Assembly: GCA_910586475.1 (NCBI GenBank)
Contig: CAJUHM010000004.1
Coordinates: forward strand, 1-64,000
DNA length: 64,000 bases
Reading direction: 5' to 3'
From: an uncultured Muribaculaceae bacterium
Lineage (GTDB): Bacteria > Bacteroidota > Bacteroidia > Bacteroidales > Muribaculaceae
The position numbers and the translations under genes are program-made. Positions 8,472 through 16,222 of the stretch are shown one piece after another. Positions within the stretch are counted from its first letter, which is position 1. Each line of letters opens with the position of its first letter. A model generated the notes under the pieces. That model worked only from the letters and a program-made list of their open reading frames with translations, did no database searches and was not told the DNA's origin.

Positions 8472-9332
8472 ATGAGGCAACTTAAAATCAACAAATCGAT
8501 AACTAACCGTGAAAGTCCGTCGCTCGACAAGTATCTACAGGAAATCGGAAGGGAGGAGATGATAGGTGTTGATGAAGAGGTTGAACTGGCCCGAAGAATT
8601 AGAAGCGGAGATTCCGAGGCTGTCGACAGACTGATCAAAGCCAATCTGAGATTTGTCGTTTCCGTCGCCAAGCAATATCAGAACCAGGGTCTTGCCCTTC
8701 CCGACCTAATCAATGAAGGTAATATAGGACTCATCAAGGCTGCCCACAAGTTCGACGAAACGCGTGGGTTCAAATTCATTTCCTATGCCGTCTGGTGGAT
8801 CCGCCAGTCAATTCTTCAGGCCGTTGCCGAGCAGAGCCGTATTGTCCGTCTGCCGCTGAATCAGGTTGGCACTCTCAATAAGATCTCGAAAGCTTTGTCG
8901 CGGTTTGAGCAGAGTCATCAGCGGAAACCGTCGGCCGGTGAACTTGCCGAAGAGCTTGAGGTGCCGGTCGAAAAAATATCTGAGGCAATCAATGTTTCCG
9001 GCAGACATGTCTCAGTCGATGCGCCTTTTGTCGATGGTGAAGATGGCAGTCTTCTTGACGTGCTGACAAGCGACGATGCGGCTCCGACCGATTCGGAACT
9101 CGGAAGAGAATCGCTGTCGCGGGAAATCGATCGAGTGCTGTGTCAGTTAAATGAACGTGAGCGTGAGATCATCAGACTCTTTTTTGGAATCGGATGCCGC
9201 GAGCAGTCGCTTGAGGAGATCGGCGAGCGCTTCAAACTGACGCGCGAACGTGTGCGTCAGATCAAGGAAAAAGCGATCCGCAACCTCAAAGGCCATAAAA
9301 GCCGACTTCTCAAGGCCTACATCTGTCAGTAA
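8472..9332 (+). CDS. RNA polymerase sigma-70 factor, primary (RpoD/SigA) type, copy 2
   Basis: A tandem paralogue of the preceding sigma gene, 286 aa, with the same domain order and an identical core of region 2.3-2.4 ([15 protein letters not shown]) and of the 4.2 helix ([15 protein letters not shown]). By hand alignment the two proteins agree at roughly 70-75% of positions. Differences cluster in region 3, the 3.2-4.1 linker and the C-terminal tail ([11 protein letters not shown] here, SRHLRAFLG in copy 1). A 38-base stretch of DNA encoding region 2.3-2.4 is identical in both genes, which suggests recent duplication, gene conversion or very strong constraint. Promoter recognition should be near-identical, so the difference may lie in control of expression. 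It ends 32 bases before the converging gene. Confidence 0.92.
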   Translation: MRQLKINKSITNRESPSLDKYLQEIGREEMIGVDEEVELARRIRSGDSEAVDRLIKANLRFVVSVAKQYQNQGLALPDLINEGNIGLIKAAHKFDETRGFKFISYAVWWIRQSILQAVAEQSRIVRLPLNQVGTLNKISKALSRFEQSHQRKPSAGELAEELEVPVEKISEAINVSGRHVSVDAPFVDGEDGSLLDVLTSDDAAPTDSELGRESLSREIDRVLCQLNEREREIIRLFFGIGCREQSLEEIGERFKLTRERVRQIKEKAIRNLKGHKSRLLKAYICQ

Positions 9333-9364
9333 TCAGGTTGCCGTTCGCTGTCTGCATGTGAGGT

Positions 9365-9826
9365 TCAGCGGGTGAGCGGCCGTGTGAGAGTCGATGACGG
9401 GCGGACAGACATGGTGAAAGCTGAGAACAGGCCGGTCGATTCGGAGTTATAGCGGATGTGGTAGCGGCCTGGAGGAATGAAATCGAGGGTGAACAGGGCT
9501 GAGTCGATCGGCTCGCCTGCAGTTGCCGGTGTGATTCGTTCTTCGATAGTTATGTCCGTTCCGATGCGTTTGACCGAGAGACTGACTGCGCCGTCAGCTG
9601 TCAGTCCGGCAAGTCCGTGGCGTGTCAGGAGTATTTTGCCGTCGGAATCACATGTAAGTGTCAGCCGCGAGGCCGGATCGGTGTCGGACAGATCACACAG
9701 ATTTCCGGCCAAAAGATGTTCGAGCGCTTCGCCGCGTGACTGAGGTTTGACGCATAGTCCTACGATTGCCGCAGCCGCAAGCGATGCGATCACGTAGAAT
9801 TCAGTTGATGTTAGGAAGCTGCTCAT
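9365..9826 (-). CDS. Small membrane-anchored protein of unknown function, coupled to mgtE
   Basis: A 153-aa protein I do not recognise as a named family. It has one hydrophobic helix at residues 8-25 (TEFYVIASLAAAAIVGLCV) and then a soluble, beta-rich region of about 125 residues, probably facing the periplasm. Its ATG overlaps the stop codon of mgtE in an ATGA arrangement, so it is almost certainly translated in the rsmA-mgtE operon. A role next to the magnesium channel is possible from position alone, with no motif to support it. Confidence 0.75.
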   Translation of the reverse strand: MSSFLTSTEFYVIASLAAAAIVGLCVKPQSRGEALEHLLAGNLCDLSDTDPASRLTLTCDSDGKILLTRHGLAGLTADGAVSLSVKRIGTDITIEERITPATAGEPIDSALFTLDFIPPGRYHIRYNSESTGLFSAFTMSVRPSSTLTRPLTR

Positions 9827-11187
9827 GCGCCGAAGATGCTGAGGAAAAATTTGGCAATATGAACATAGATTATAAGCCCGATGATGTCATTTGAAATCTG
9901 GATGAACGGCCCGGTGGCAAGTGCCGGATTGATGTGTAGCTTTTCCAGCGTCAGAGGGACGAGTGTTCCGAGAATCGTCGCGAACATGACAACGCAGAAC
10001 AGTGAAGTCGCAACCGATATTGTGACGGCAAAGTCGCCCGGCAGCATTATCAGGTTATAGATGAATATGAATCCCGACAGGACTGTAGCGTTAAGCAGTC
10101 CGACTATGATCTCTTTCGCTATCTGCTTCGTGAACTCCGAGATTTCGAGAGATCCGTTGGCAAGACCCTGTACGACGATTGCCGAAGCCTGCACTCCGAC
10201 GTTTCCTCCCGTTCCTCCGATGATCGGAATGAAGAGAGCCAGAGCCGTGACGGCAGCGAGCTGATCTTCGAAGGTTGCGAGGATGACAGATGCGAGAATT
10301 CCCGAAAAGATTCCTATGAGAAGCCAGGGGATTCGGGCTTTTGTCTGGGCGAGAATCGAGTCGTCGGCGTCGACGTCGCTCGAGATACCCGAAGCAAGCT
10401 GATAGTCGCGTTCAGAAGATTCCCTGACCTGATCCATCACGTCGTCGACGGTGATGCGCCCGAGCAGGCGTCCGATGGAATCAACAACCGGCATCGCGAC
10501 GAGGTCGTATTTCTCGAAATCAAGCGCGACTTCATCGATCGGAGTGTCAGCCTTGACCGCTACCGGATCCGTTTCCATGACACGTTTTATTTTTGACACC
10601 GAAGGGTCGGTTATCAGTTTCTTCAGTGGCAGAATTCCGCGGAGCTTGTTGTCGTTGTCGACGACATAGACGTAGTAGACTTCGTCGATCTCCTCTGCCT
10701 GCATTCTCATCTCCTTGATGCATTCAGGCATGCTCCAGTTTTCGTTGACAACGATCATCTCGGTGCCCATCAGACCGCCTGCTGTGTCTTCGTCATACTT
10801 GAGCAGGTCGATGATGTCTCCGGCCTGTTCGACGTCGTCGATGTGAGAGAGGATTTCTTCGCGGTCCTCCTCGTCGAGTTCCTGAATGAGGTCTACGGCA
10901 TCGTCAACGTCAAGGTGGTCGATGTAGTGGCGTGCGATGTCTTCCGCCGGCATATTCGAGAGCAGCTTGCGGCGGTCGTCTTCGTCAAGCTCCATGATGA
11001 CGTTTGCCGCAGTCTCTTCGTCAAGCAGTTTGTAGAGGTATTCAGCCTCATCAAGATTGAGGTCCTGATAAAGCTCGGCGATGTCTGCCGGGTGGAGGTC
11101 GGCAAGCTCACGGCGAGCTTCTGCGTCATCTCGACGCTCTATGATCGAGCGTATCCGGTTGAGGTAGTCTTCGTCAAATTCCTTCAT
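9823..11187 (-). CDS. mgtE: Magnesium transporter MgtE
   Basis: A Mg2+-gated Mg2+ channel of the inner membrane, 454 aa, the usual MgtE length. The N-terminal superhelical domain (about residues 10-135) is rich in Asp/Glu. Two CBS domains follow (about 140-260), with MGTEMIVVNENWSMPECI opening the first. Five membrane helices fill the C-terminal third and include the pore segment PIIGGTGGNVGVQAS. In characterised MgtE proteins the cytoplasmic domains sense Mg2+ and close the pore. The gene starts 14 bases after the rsmA stop and overlaps the next gene by 4 bases, so it is mid-operon. Confidence 0.95.
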   Translation of the reverse strand: MKEFDEDYLNRIRSIIERRDDAEARRELADLHPADIAELYQDLNLDEAEYLYKLLDEETAANVIMELDEDDRRKLLSNMPAEDIARHYIDHLDVDDAVDLIQELDEEDREEILSHIDDVEQAGDIIDLLKYDEDTAGGLMGTEMIVVNENWSMPECIKEMRMQAEEIDEVYYVYVVDNDNKLRGILPLKKLITDPSVSKIKRVMETDPVAVKADTPIDEVALDFEKYDLVAMPVVDSIGRLLGRITVDDVMDQVRESSERDYQLASGISSDVDADDSILAQTKARIPWLLIGIFSGILASVILATFEDQLAAVTALALFIPIIGGTGGNVGVQASAIVVQGLANGSLEISEFTKQIAKEIIVGLLNATVLSGFIFIYNLIMLPGDFAVTISVATSLFCVVMFATILGTLVPLTLEKLHINPALATGPFIQISNDIIGLIIYVHIAKFFLSIFGA

Positions 11188-11201
11188 AGAACGGTGGTTG
11201 T

Positions 11202-11996
11202 TTATGCGTTACGGCTTGATGAGACAAGATTGGTCAGTTCGATAAACTGCTCGACCGACAGCTGTTCGGGGCGCATGGCAAGCAGCGGAGAGTCGGGCAT
11301 GGGAGCTCCGCCGGGCAACAGTCCGCGGACGGAATTGCGGATTGTCTTGCGACGTTGGCCGAAAGTTGTCTTGACAACGGTTTTGAAAAGGCGTTCGTCA
11401 CATCCGAGGTCTTCGACTGAGTTGCGGACCATTCTGATGACCCCGCTCTTGACTTTGGGAGGCGGGTTGAAAACCGTCTCGCTGACTGTGAACAGATACT
11501 CGACATCGTACCATGCCTGCAGGAGCACGCTCAGAATGCCGCGGGCCTTGGTGCCCGGGCCGGCGGCAAGGCGTTCGGCCACTTCGCGCTGAAGCATTCC
11601 CGAACAGCAGCCGACCAGATCCTTGTAGTCGAGCACATGGAAGAATATCTGAGAGGATATGTTGTAGGGATAGTTGCCGATCACGCTGATGCGTTCTGCG
11701 CTGGGGAACACTGCGGAAAGATCGAGCTGGAGAAAGTCTCCCTCAATTATGCGGCTATCCTCTGCGAGTTCCGGAAACTCGTTGTTGAGATACTCGATGC
11801 TTTCGCCGTCGATCTCCGCAACTTTAAGGTTGTGGCCTTCCTCGAGAAGAAAGCGGGTGAGCACACCCATTCCGGGGCCGACCTCTATGACCGGTTCGGA
11901 CTTAAAGTCATCAAGTGTCGATGCGATTCGTCGGGCAATGGAGAGGTCTGTCAGGAAATGTTGGCCGAGGGCCTTTTTGGGGCGTACTTTCTGCAT
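11202..11996 (-). CDS. rsmA: 16S rRNA (adenine1518-N6/adenine1519-N6)-dimethyltransferase RsmA (KsgA)
   Basis: Dimethylates two adjacent adenines in the 3' hairpin of 16S rRNA during late 30S assembly, using S-adenosylmethionine. At 264 aa it is full length. The signatures are all there: KKALGQHFLTDLSIARRI at the N-terminus, the SAM-binding loop EVGPGMGVLTRFLLEEG, and the catalytic motif IV as NYPYNISSQIFFHVL. It is the first gene of a three-gene operon with mgtE and a small membrane protein. Two overlapping -7-like boxes (TAATTTTG on the minus strand at 12040-12047 and 12062-12069) lie upstream. Confidence 0.95.
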   Translation of the reverse strand: MQKVRPKKALGQHFLTDLSIARRIASTLDDFKSEPVIEVGPGMGVLTRFLLEEGHNLKVAEIDGESIEYLNNEFPELAEDSRIIEGDFLQLDLSAVFPSAERISVIGNYPYNISSQIFFHVLDYKDLVGCCSGMLQREVAERLAAGPGTKARGILSVLLQAWYDVEYLFTVSETVFNPPPKVKSGVIRMVRNSVEDLGCDERLFKTVVKTTFGQRRKTIRNSVRGLLPGGAPMPDSPLLAMRPEQLSVEQFIELTNLVSSSRNA

Positions 11997-12039
11997 GATT
12001 ACGATGTCGTTGCTGGGGTTCTACAACCGGATTTAACAG

Positions 12040-12069
12040 CAAAATTATAATTTTACGGCTACAAAATTA
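12040..12069 (-). promoter_or_regulatory. Candidate -7 boxes for rsmA
   Basis: On the minus strand TAATTTTG occurs at 12047-12040 and again at 12069-12062, both exact matches to TAnnTTTG. The region is a short AT-rich repeat. A well-spaced -33 TTTG is not evident for either. Confidence 0.4.
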
Positions 12070-12122
12070 TAACAATACTTTTACAATTTAAGCCACCGGT
12101 TCGCTTTTTTCTCCCAAATTAC

Positions 12123-12130
12123 TAAATTTG
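12123..12130 (+). promoter_or_regulatory. -7 box of the S1/P1 nuclease gene
   Basis: TAAATTTG is an exact -7 match. A TTCG at 12100-12103, 19 bases upstream, is a one-base variant of the -33 TTTG. The start codon is 30 bases downstream. Confidence 0.55.
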
Positions 12131-12159
12131 CATATAGATTCACCACATAAACCTGATTT

Positions 12160-12978
12160 ATGAGACGTTTTTCCATTCTTGCTTTCTTTATGGCGTTTGT
12201 TTCTTCTCTTGCCTTCGGATGGGGGCAGAAGGGGCATGACGTTGTTGCCGAAATTGCCACACGACACCTCACACCGGCAGCCCGCCACGCAGTCGACTCG
12301 ATTCTCGAGGGCCGTTCGATGGTCTACTGGGCCAACTGGCTCGATAATGCCAGCCACACCCGCGAATATGCCTATTCAAAGACTTGGCACTATAAGAATG
12401 TCGACGATGGCGACACCTATGAGTCTGCTCCGGCTAATCCGGCCGGAGATGCGGTGACAGCCATTAAGGCCCAGATAGAAACGCTTTCAGATCCTTCGGC
12501 ACCGCTCGAAAAATCCGCACTTGCAATGAAGATGATCATCCATATTGTCGGTGACCTTCATCAGCCCATGCACATGGGCCATGCTTCCGATCTCGGAGCG
12601 AACCGTATAAGAGTCAAGTATTTTGGCCGCGATGCGAATCTCCATTCCGTCTGGGACGGCAGCATTCTTTCCGGAGGTCATTCCTGGAGCTATTCCGAAT
12701 GGGCCGACCAGCTCGATCGTTTAACTCAGGAGGAGGCTTCTGTCGTCGCAGCCGGTTCGGTCGACGACTGGGCCCGCGAGACTCTTCCGATCGCCGCGGC
12801 TATCTACCGGTCATTCCCCGAAGGAACGAATATCGGCTACAATGAAGTTTTCGAGTGGACTCCGGTCGTTGAGCAGCAGCTCCTTCGCGGAGGTCTGCGA
12901 CTGGCCCGTATCCTCAACGCCCTGTTCGATCCATCTCTTGCAGGATCGGGACCTTACAAACCGCAAGATCGTCAATAG
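12160..12978 (+). CDS. Secreted S1/P1-type nuclease
   Basis: A zinc-dependent nuclease or 3'-nucleotidase of the phospholipase C/P1 fold, 272 aa. The signal peptide is about residues 1-20 (SLAFGWGQKGHD), so mature protein would begin at or near the Trp whose backbone binds zinc in P1. Further metal ligands are visible in WGQKGHDVVAEIA, the HIVGDLHQPMHMGHASDLG segment and NLHSVWDGSIL. It probably degrades single-stranded DNA/RNA or nucleotides in the periplasm to scavenge phosphate and nucleosides. The gene is alone on its strand and its 3' end overlaps the converging protease gene by 7 bases. Confidence 0.93.
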   Translation: MRRFSILAFFMAFVSSLAFGWGQKGHDVVAEIATRHLTPAARHAVDSILEGRSMVYWANWLDNASHTREYAYSKTWHYKNVDDGDTYESAPANPAGDAVTAIKAQIETLSDPSAPLEKSALAMKMIIHIVGDLHQPMHMGHASDLGANRIRVKYFGRDANLHSVWDGSILSGGHSWSYSEWADQLDRLTQEEASVVAAGSVDDWARETLPIAAAIYRSFPEGTNIGYNEVFEWTPVVEQQLLRGGLRLARILNALFDPSLAGSGPYKPQDRQ

Positions 12979-14435
12979 TGAATGACATTATTGTCAATCA
13001 TAGCTTTCAGGACTTCTACTGCTATGAATCCGATCGTCTCAAGAGCGGATGGCTTTTTTTCTTTTGGTAATTTGAAATTCGGCGACTTGTAAGTCAAATT
13101 GTTGAATAGGGTTGATCCCTGTGGATCAGTTGTCATCACGAAATCGACCATATTGAATCTCACTCTGCCGAACATCATCAGGGTTCTGATGCCGATATTG
13201 CAGCTCAAGTCCATCGCTGCTGTCGATTGGGATGTGCTGACTACAATTCCGGGCACTCCAAGCGTATGACCTCCCATGCTGACCGGCACAGCCGGTAGCC
13301 GATAGCAGAGTGATTCGATTACTCCTCCTATTCCCGCGCGACGTATTGTGTCAGATTCGGCATTGGCTTCGATAAAAGTCTTGTTGGCGACGTAGAATGA
13401 ATGCCCGAGTGTGCCATATGCAGCATCACCCGTGTCGATATTCATGAGAACCGGAGTTCCTGCTATGTTTCCGGAGACATTAAGATTCATCCCTGCGCCG
13501 AAACACATGTTTGGAGCCACATTGCTCCTCTGTGGAGCGACTGGCGCAACAGTGATTTCCCTGTTGATGAAGTCTATTGTCATGTCTTTCAGCTGCAACA
13601 TCAGTTCGCTTCCGAGCAAGATGCTGAAGCAATCGGAATATTGGTCTGCTTTGGTGTTGCCGATTTTGAAATCCATTATAATGAAGGGGACATCGCTGAC
13701 CGTGATGTTTCCTATTCTGATCTCTCGGGCAATCGCATACTGGCCTTTGCGATTCTCTATTCCCGCTACTGTGGCATAACCGTCGATCGGGATCAGATTG
13801 AATTTTTTTGCAAGAGAGTCGGAGATCATGTTGACTCCGGCGCCTGTATCAAACGTGATGCTGGCGTTGTTTCCGTTTATGGAGCTGTTTTCAAGGTGCA
13901 TCAGGACTGATCCATGCTTTTCCTCTCCTACCGGAACGATTCGGAATGGAATGCGTCCGGACTGCTCTGTGAATGTGATTCCATACGGTTTATAGCCAGA
14001 GAGTGCATTGTACTTTGAAAAGCACTCTTCGAGCGACTCAGTCCATGTCGTATCAAGATATTGTCGGGTAGCGTCGAGGACCGCTTTTGTGTGAGCCGCG
14101 GCCATTTCGTTTCGTCCGGTACGGCTCAGATCTGTCGAGTACATTATTGTGGAACTCAACAGGTTTTCAATGCCGAGTGATGCGGAATGATCTTTAAATA
14201 ATTCGGCAAATGCGTTGACCGAGACGTCGGGACGGTTCAGCCTGTTTCCGATAAGACATCTTGAAAATACCTCGATAAACGGCATCACGGAATCTTTCGG
14301 TGCGGCGTTGTAAATTGAATCCAGCGCAAACCAGTTGCCCGAATTCATTGCATTGATAAGTTTTTCATCGTGTGATTGTGCATGACCTGTCAATGACGAA
14401 ATGACAATCAGCAGGCATATAAGGGGAGACCGCAT
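12972..14435 (-). CDS. Secreted retropepsin-like aspartic protease with two DTG lobes
   Basis: A 487-aa exported protein with a signal peptide at residues 1-19 (LTGHAQS). After an N-terminal helical domain of about 150 residues come two aspartyl-protease lobes. The first has ITFDTGAGVNMISDSLA, the standard D-T-G with following hydrophobic strand. The second has LMNIDTGDAAYGTLGHSFY, where D-T-G is followed by Asp rather than Ser/Thr/Ala. The order fits single-chain bilobed members of the bacterial aspartyl-protease (Asp_protease_2) family. Each lobe should supply one catalytic Asp. Substrate is unknown. It has its own -7 box (TAAATTTG, minus strand, 14464-14471) and no operon partner. Confidence 0.85.
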   Translation of the reverse strand: MRSPLICLLIVISSLTGHAQSHDEKLINAMNSGNWFALDSIYNAAPKDSVMPFIEVFSRCLIGNRLNRPDVSVNAFAELFKDHSASLGIENLLSSTIMYSTDLSRTGRNEMAAAHTKAVLDATRQYLDTTWTESLEECFSKYNALSGYKPYGITFTEQSGRIPFRIVPVGEEKHGSVLMHLENSSINGNNASITFDTGAGVNMISDSLAKKFNLIPIDGYATVAGIENRKGQYAIAREIRIGNITVSDVPFIIMDFKIGNTKADQYSDCFSILLGSELMLQLKDMTIDFINREITVAPVAPQRSNVAPNMCFGAGMNLNVSGNIAGTPVLMNIDTGDAAYGTLGHSFYVANKTFIEANAESDTIRRAGIGGVIESLCYRLPAVPVSMGGHTLGVPGIVVSTSQSTAAMDLSCNIGIRTLMMFGRVRFNMVDFVMTTDPQGSTLFNNLTYKSPNFKLPKEKKPSALETIGFIAVEVLKAMIDNNVIHY

Positions 14436-14463
14436 AATCTGTGTTATTTGTGTGTTAAAAATG

Positions 14464-14471
14464 CAAATTTA
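14464..14471 (-). promoter_or_regulatory. -7 box of the aspartic protease gene
   Basis: The minus strand reads TAAATTTG here, an exact -7 match 29 bases upstream of the start codon. No clear -33 TTTG at the expected distance. Confidence 0.45.
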
Positions 14472-14503
14472 AAAACACTGCATAGTTTAATAATTCTCGA
14501 CGA

Positions 14504-16222
14504 CTAATTCAGATCAGTGTAGCTGACCCCGATGGAGTCGAGTTTATGGAAGTCAGGAGCCATCAGGCCCGATTCGCGCAGTGTGACCGGCCGGTTGTGG
14601 TCGTTGAGATAGACTGGTTGCTCCGGTGTGTAGGAGGCATTTACAAGCGATGCCGACGGTCTGACACGCGGCGACTCGATTCCGGCAATCTCCATAAGGG
14701 TGTGGAAATAGGCTTTCGAGGATGCAACGAATTTCTCGCTGTTGATAGTCGCGTTGTTGAGCAAATCGGGATAGGCCTCGTTGAAATTCGATGATGTCCA
14801 GATCAGAAACGGGACGTGGATCTGATAGAAACTCGGACACGGAGAGGCATGGAGAAACAGATTTCGTTCGTCGTCGAAGATGTCTTCGCCGTGGTCACTC
14901 GTGTAGATAAGGGCCGCTCTTTTTCCCGACAGCTCAAGCCGGTCCATGATCGACGACAAAAGCCGTGATGTAAGGGAAATGGTGTTGTCATAGGCGTTGA
15001 GCTGCTCGTTGCGGAATGCTTTGATTGCGTCAGCCGGACCGTCGGGAGTGAACTGTGCGTTCTCCTGCGGATAGCGGTCGATGTAGTTGAAATGCGATCC
15101 ATAGGTATGGACGACGATCAGTTGCCGTGAGCCGCCATCGGCTATCTGTCGGTCGATATATTCAAGAAGGTCTGTATCGTAGTGTCCGTTGATCGTGTTG
15201 GCGGTCAGCTCTCTGATGAATATGCATGTGTCTGCTTCTTCTCCAAAGCGGTCTATGAATGAATGGTTGCGGTTCTGGTTCGAGATGAAGGCTGTCTTGA
15301 ATCCCGCCTCTCTGAAAGCCGTGATGAAACTTTTGGAGGTGTAGATCGAGTCTCCGAAGTCCGATGCGTCGAGTGCCGACAGAAGCATCGGCACGGATTT
15401 GTGGGTAGTGTTGCTTTGGGATAGAGCTTTACTGAAGCCTACGAGATTGCTGCGTCGGGTAAGTTCAGGAGTGGTCGGACGGTGATAGCCGAAAAGCTGC
15501 CAGTTGTCGGCACGCGAGGTTTCGCCGATGACAGCGACATAGATTTCCGCAACGGAGTCGAGGCGTGAAGTTGTTGCTCCGAAAGTGTATTCCGAGGATG
15601 TCTCGGGATAGGATGCAAGGCGTTTTGTGCGATCGACAGCGAGTCCGACATTGTAGAGGACATTGACCGGATAAAGGTCTGTCAGCATGGAATAATGGCG
15701 CGAGGAGAAAAACGAACAGCCGACAAGAATCAGACCGCAGAGGGAGAGAATGATTCCCGAACGGCGTGTGACGGACTGGGTGTGTCGAGTCAGTCGCCAT
15801 TTGCCGGCCACGGCTACGATCGAAAATGAGATTGGCGTCAGGTAAATAATGATGATCGCGGCTATGATCGGAAACATGTTGCCGAGAAGCTCGCCGACTT
15901 CGTCCGGATTGGTAGTGACAATGTTAAGAAACATGTCGACGGCGATGATCGATCGTCCGTACATGTAGAGCAGAACAATCTGGAATGCCGCGAAAAACAT
16001 GACTGTGATCATCCACAGCGATGAGCGTCCTATGTGGCGCGACAGAGACATCAGGAGGGCATAGATTCCTGCCGGAAGCAGGATGTTGGCAAGAGCCTGC
16101 ACGTTCGTGAGCGGTTCGGTCAGCGACAGCCATATGTTCGGAACGATACATGCGGCGAGAACCCAGATAAGCAGGACGGCTGCGAGCCGATTTTTTGATT
16201 GATATTGATCAGAATGCTTCAT
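14504..16222 (-). CDS. EptA-like phosphoethanolamine transferase / sulfatase-superfamily membrane enzyme
   Basis: A 572-aa inner-membrane protein with five predicted N-terminal helices (about residues 12-165) and a periplasmic alkaline-phosphatase-fold domain. The catalytic Thr probably lies in SQSNTTHKSVPMLLSAL. Other metal and substrate motifs include ISNQNRNHSFIDRF, HTYGSHFNYIDRYP, YTSDHGEDIFDD and FLHASP, all typical of EptA/CptA/OpgE-type transferases. Family members move phosphoethanolamine from phosphatidylethanolamine onto lipid A, core or other glycans, and such changes raise resistance to cationic peptides. The acceptor here is unknown. The start overlaps the end of the upstream Omp85-type gene by 14 bases, so the two are translationally coupled. 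Confidence 0.88.
   Translation of the reverse strand: MKHSDQYQSKNRLAAVLLIWVLAACIVPNIWLSLTEPLTNVQALANILLPAGIYALLMSLSRHIGRSSLWMITVMFFAAFQIVLLYMYGRSIIAVDMFLNIVTTNPDEVGELLGNMFPIIAAIIIIYLTPISFSIVAVAGKWRLTRHTQSVTRRSGIILSLCGLILVGCSFFSSRHYSMLTDLYPVNVLYNVGLAVDRTKRLASYPETSSEYTFGATTSRLDSVAEIYVAVIGETSRADNWQLFGYHRPTTPELTRRSNLVGFSKALSQSNTTHKSVPMLLSALDASDFGDSIYTSKSFITAFREAGFKTAFISNQNRNHSFIDRFGEEADTCIFIRELTANTINGHYDTDLLEYIDRQIADGGSRQLIVVHTYGSHFNYIDRYPQENAQFTPDGPADAIKAFRNEQLNAYDNTISLTSRLLSSIMDRLELSGKRAALIYTSDHGEDIFDDERNLFLHASPCPSFYQIHVPFLIWTSSNFNEAYPDLLNNATINSEKFVASSKAYFHTLMEIAGIESPRVRPSASLVNASYTPEQPVYLNDHNRPVTLRESGLMAPDFHKLDSIGVSYTDLN

Noticed and set aside
10843..11592. 249-codon frame antisense to mgtE and rsmA
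   Set aside because: Crosses two real genes of the other strand and has no motif.
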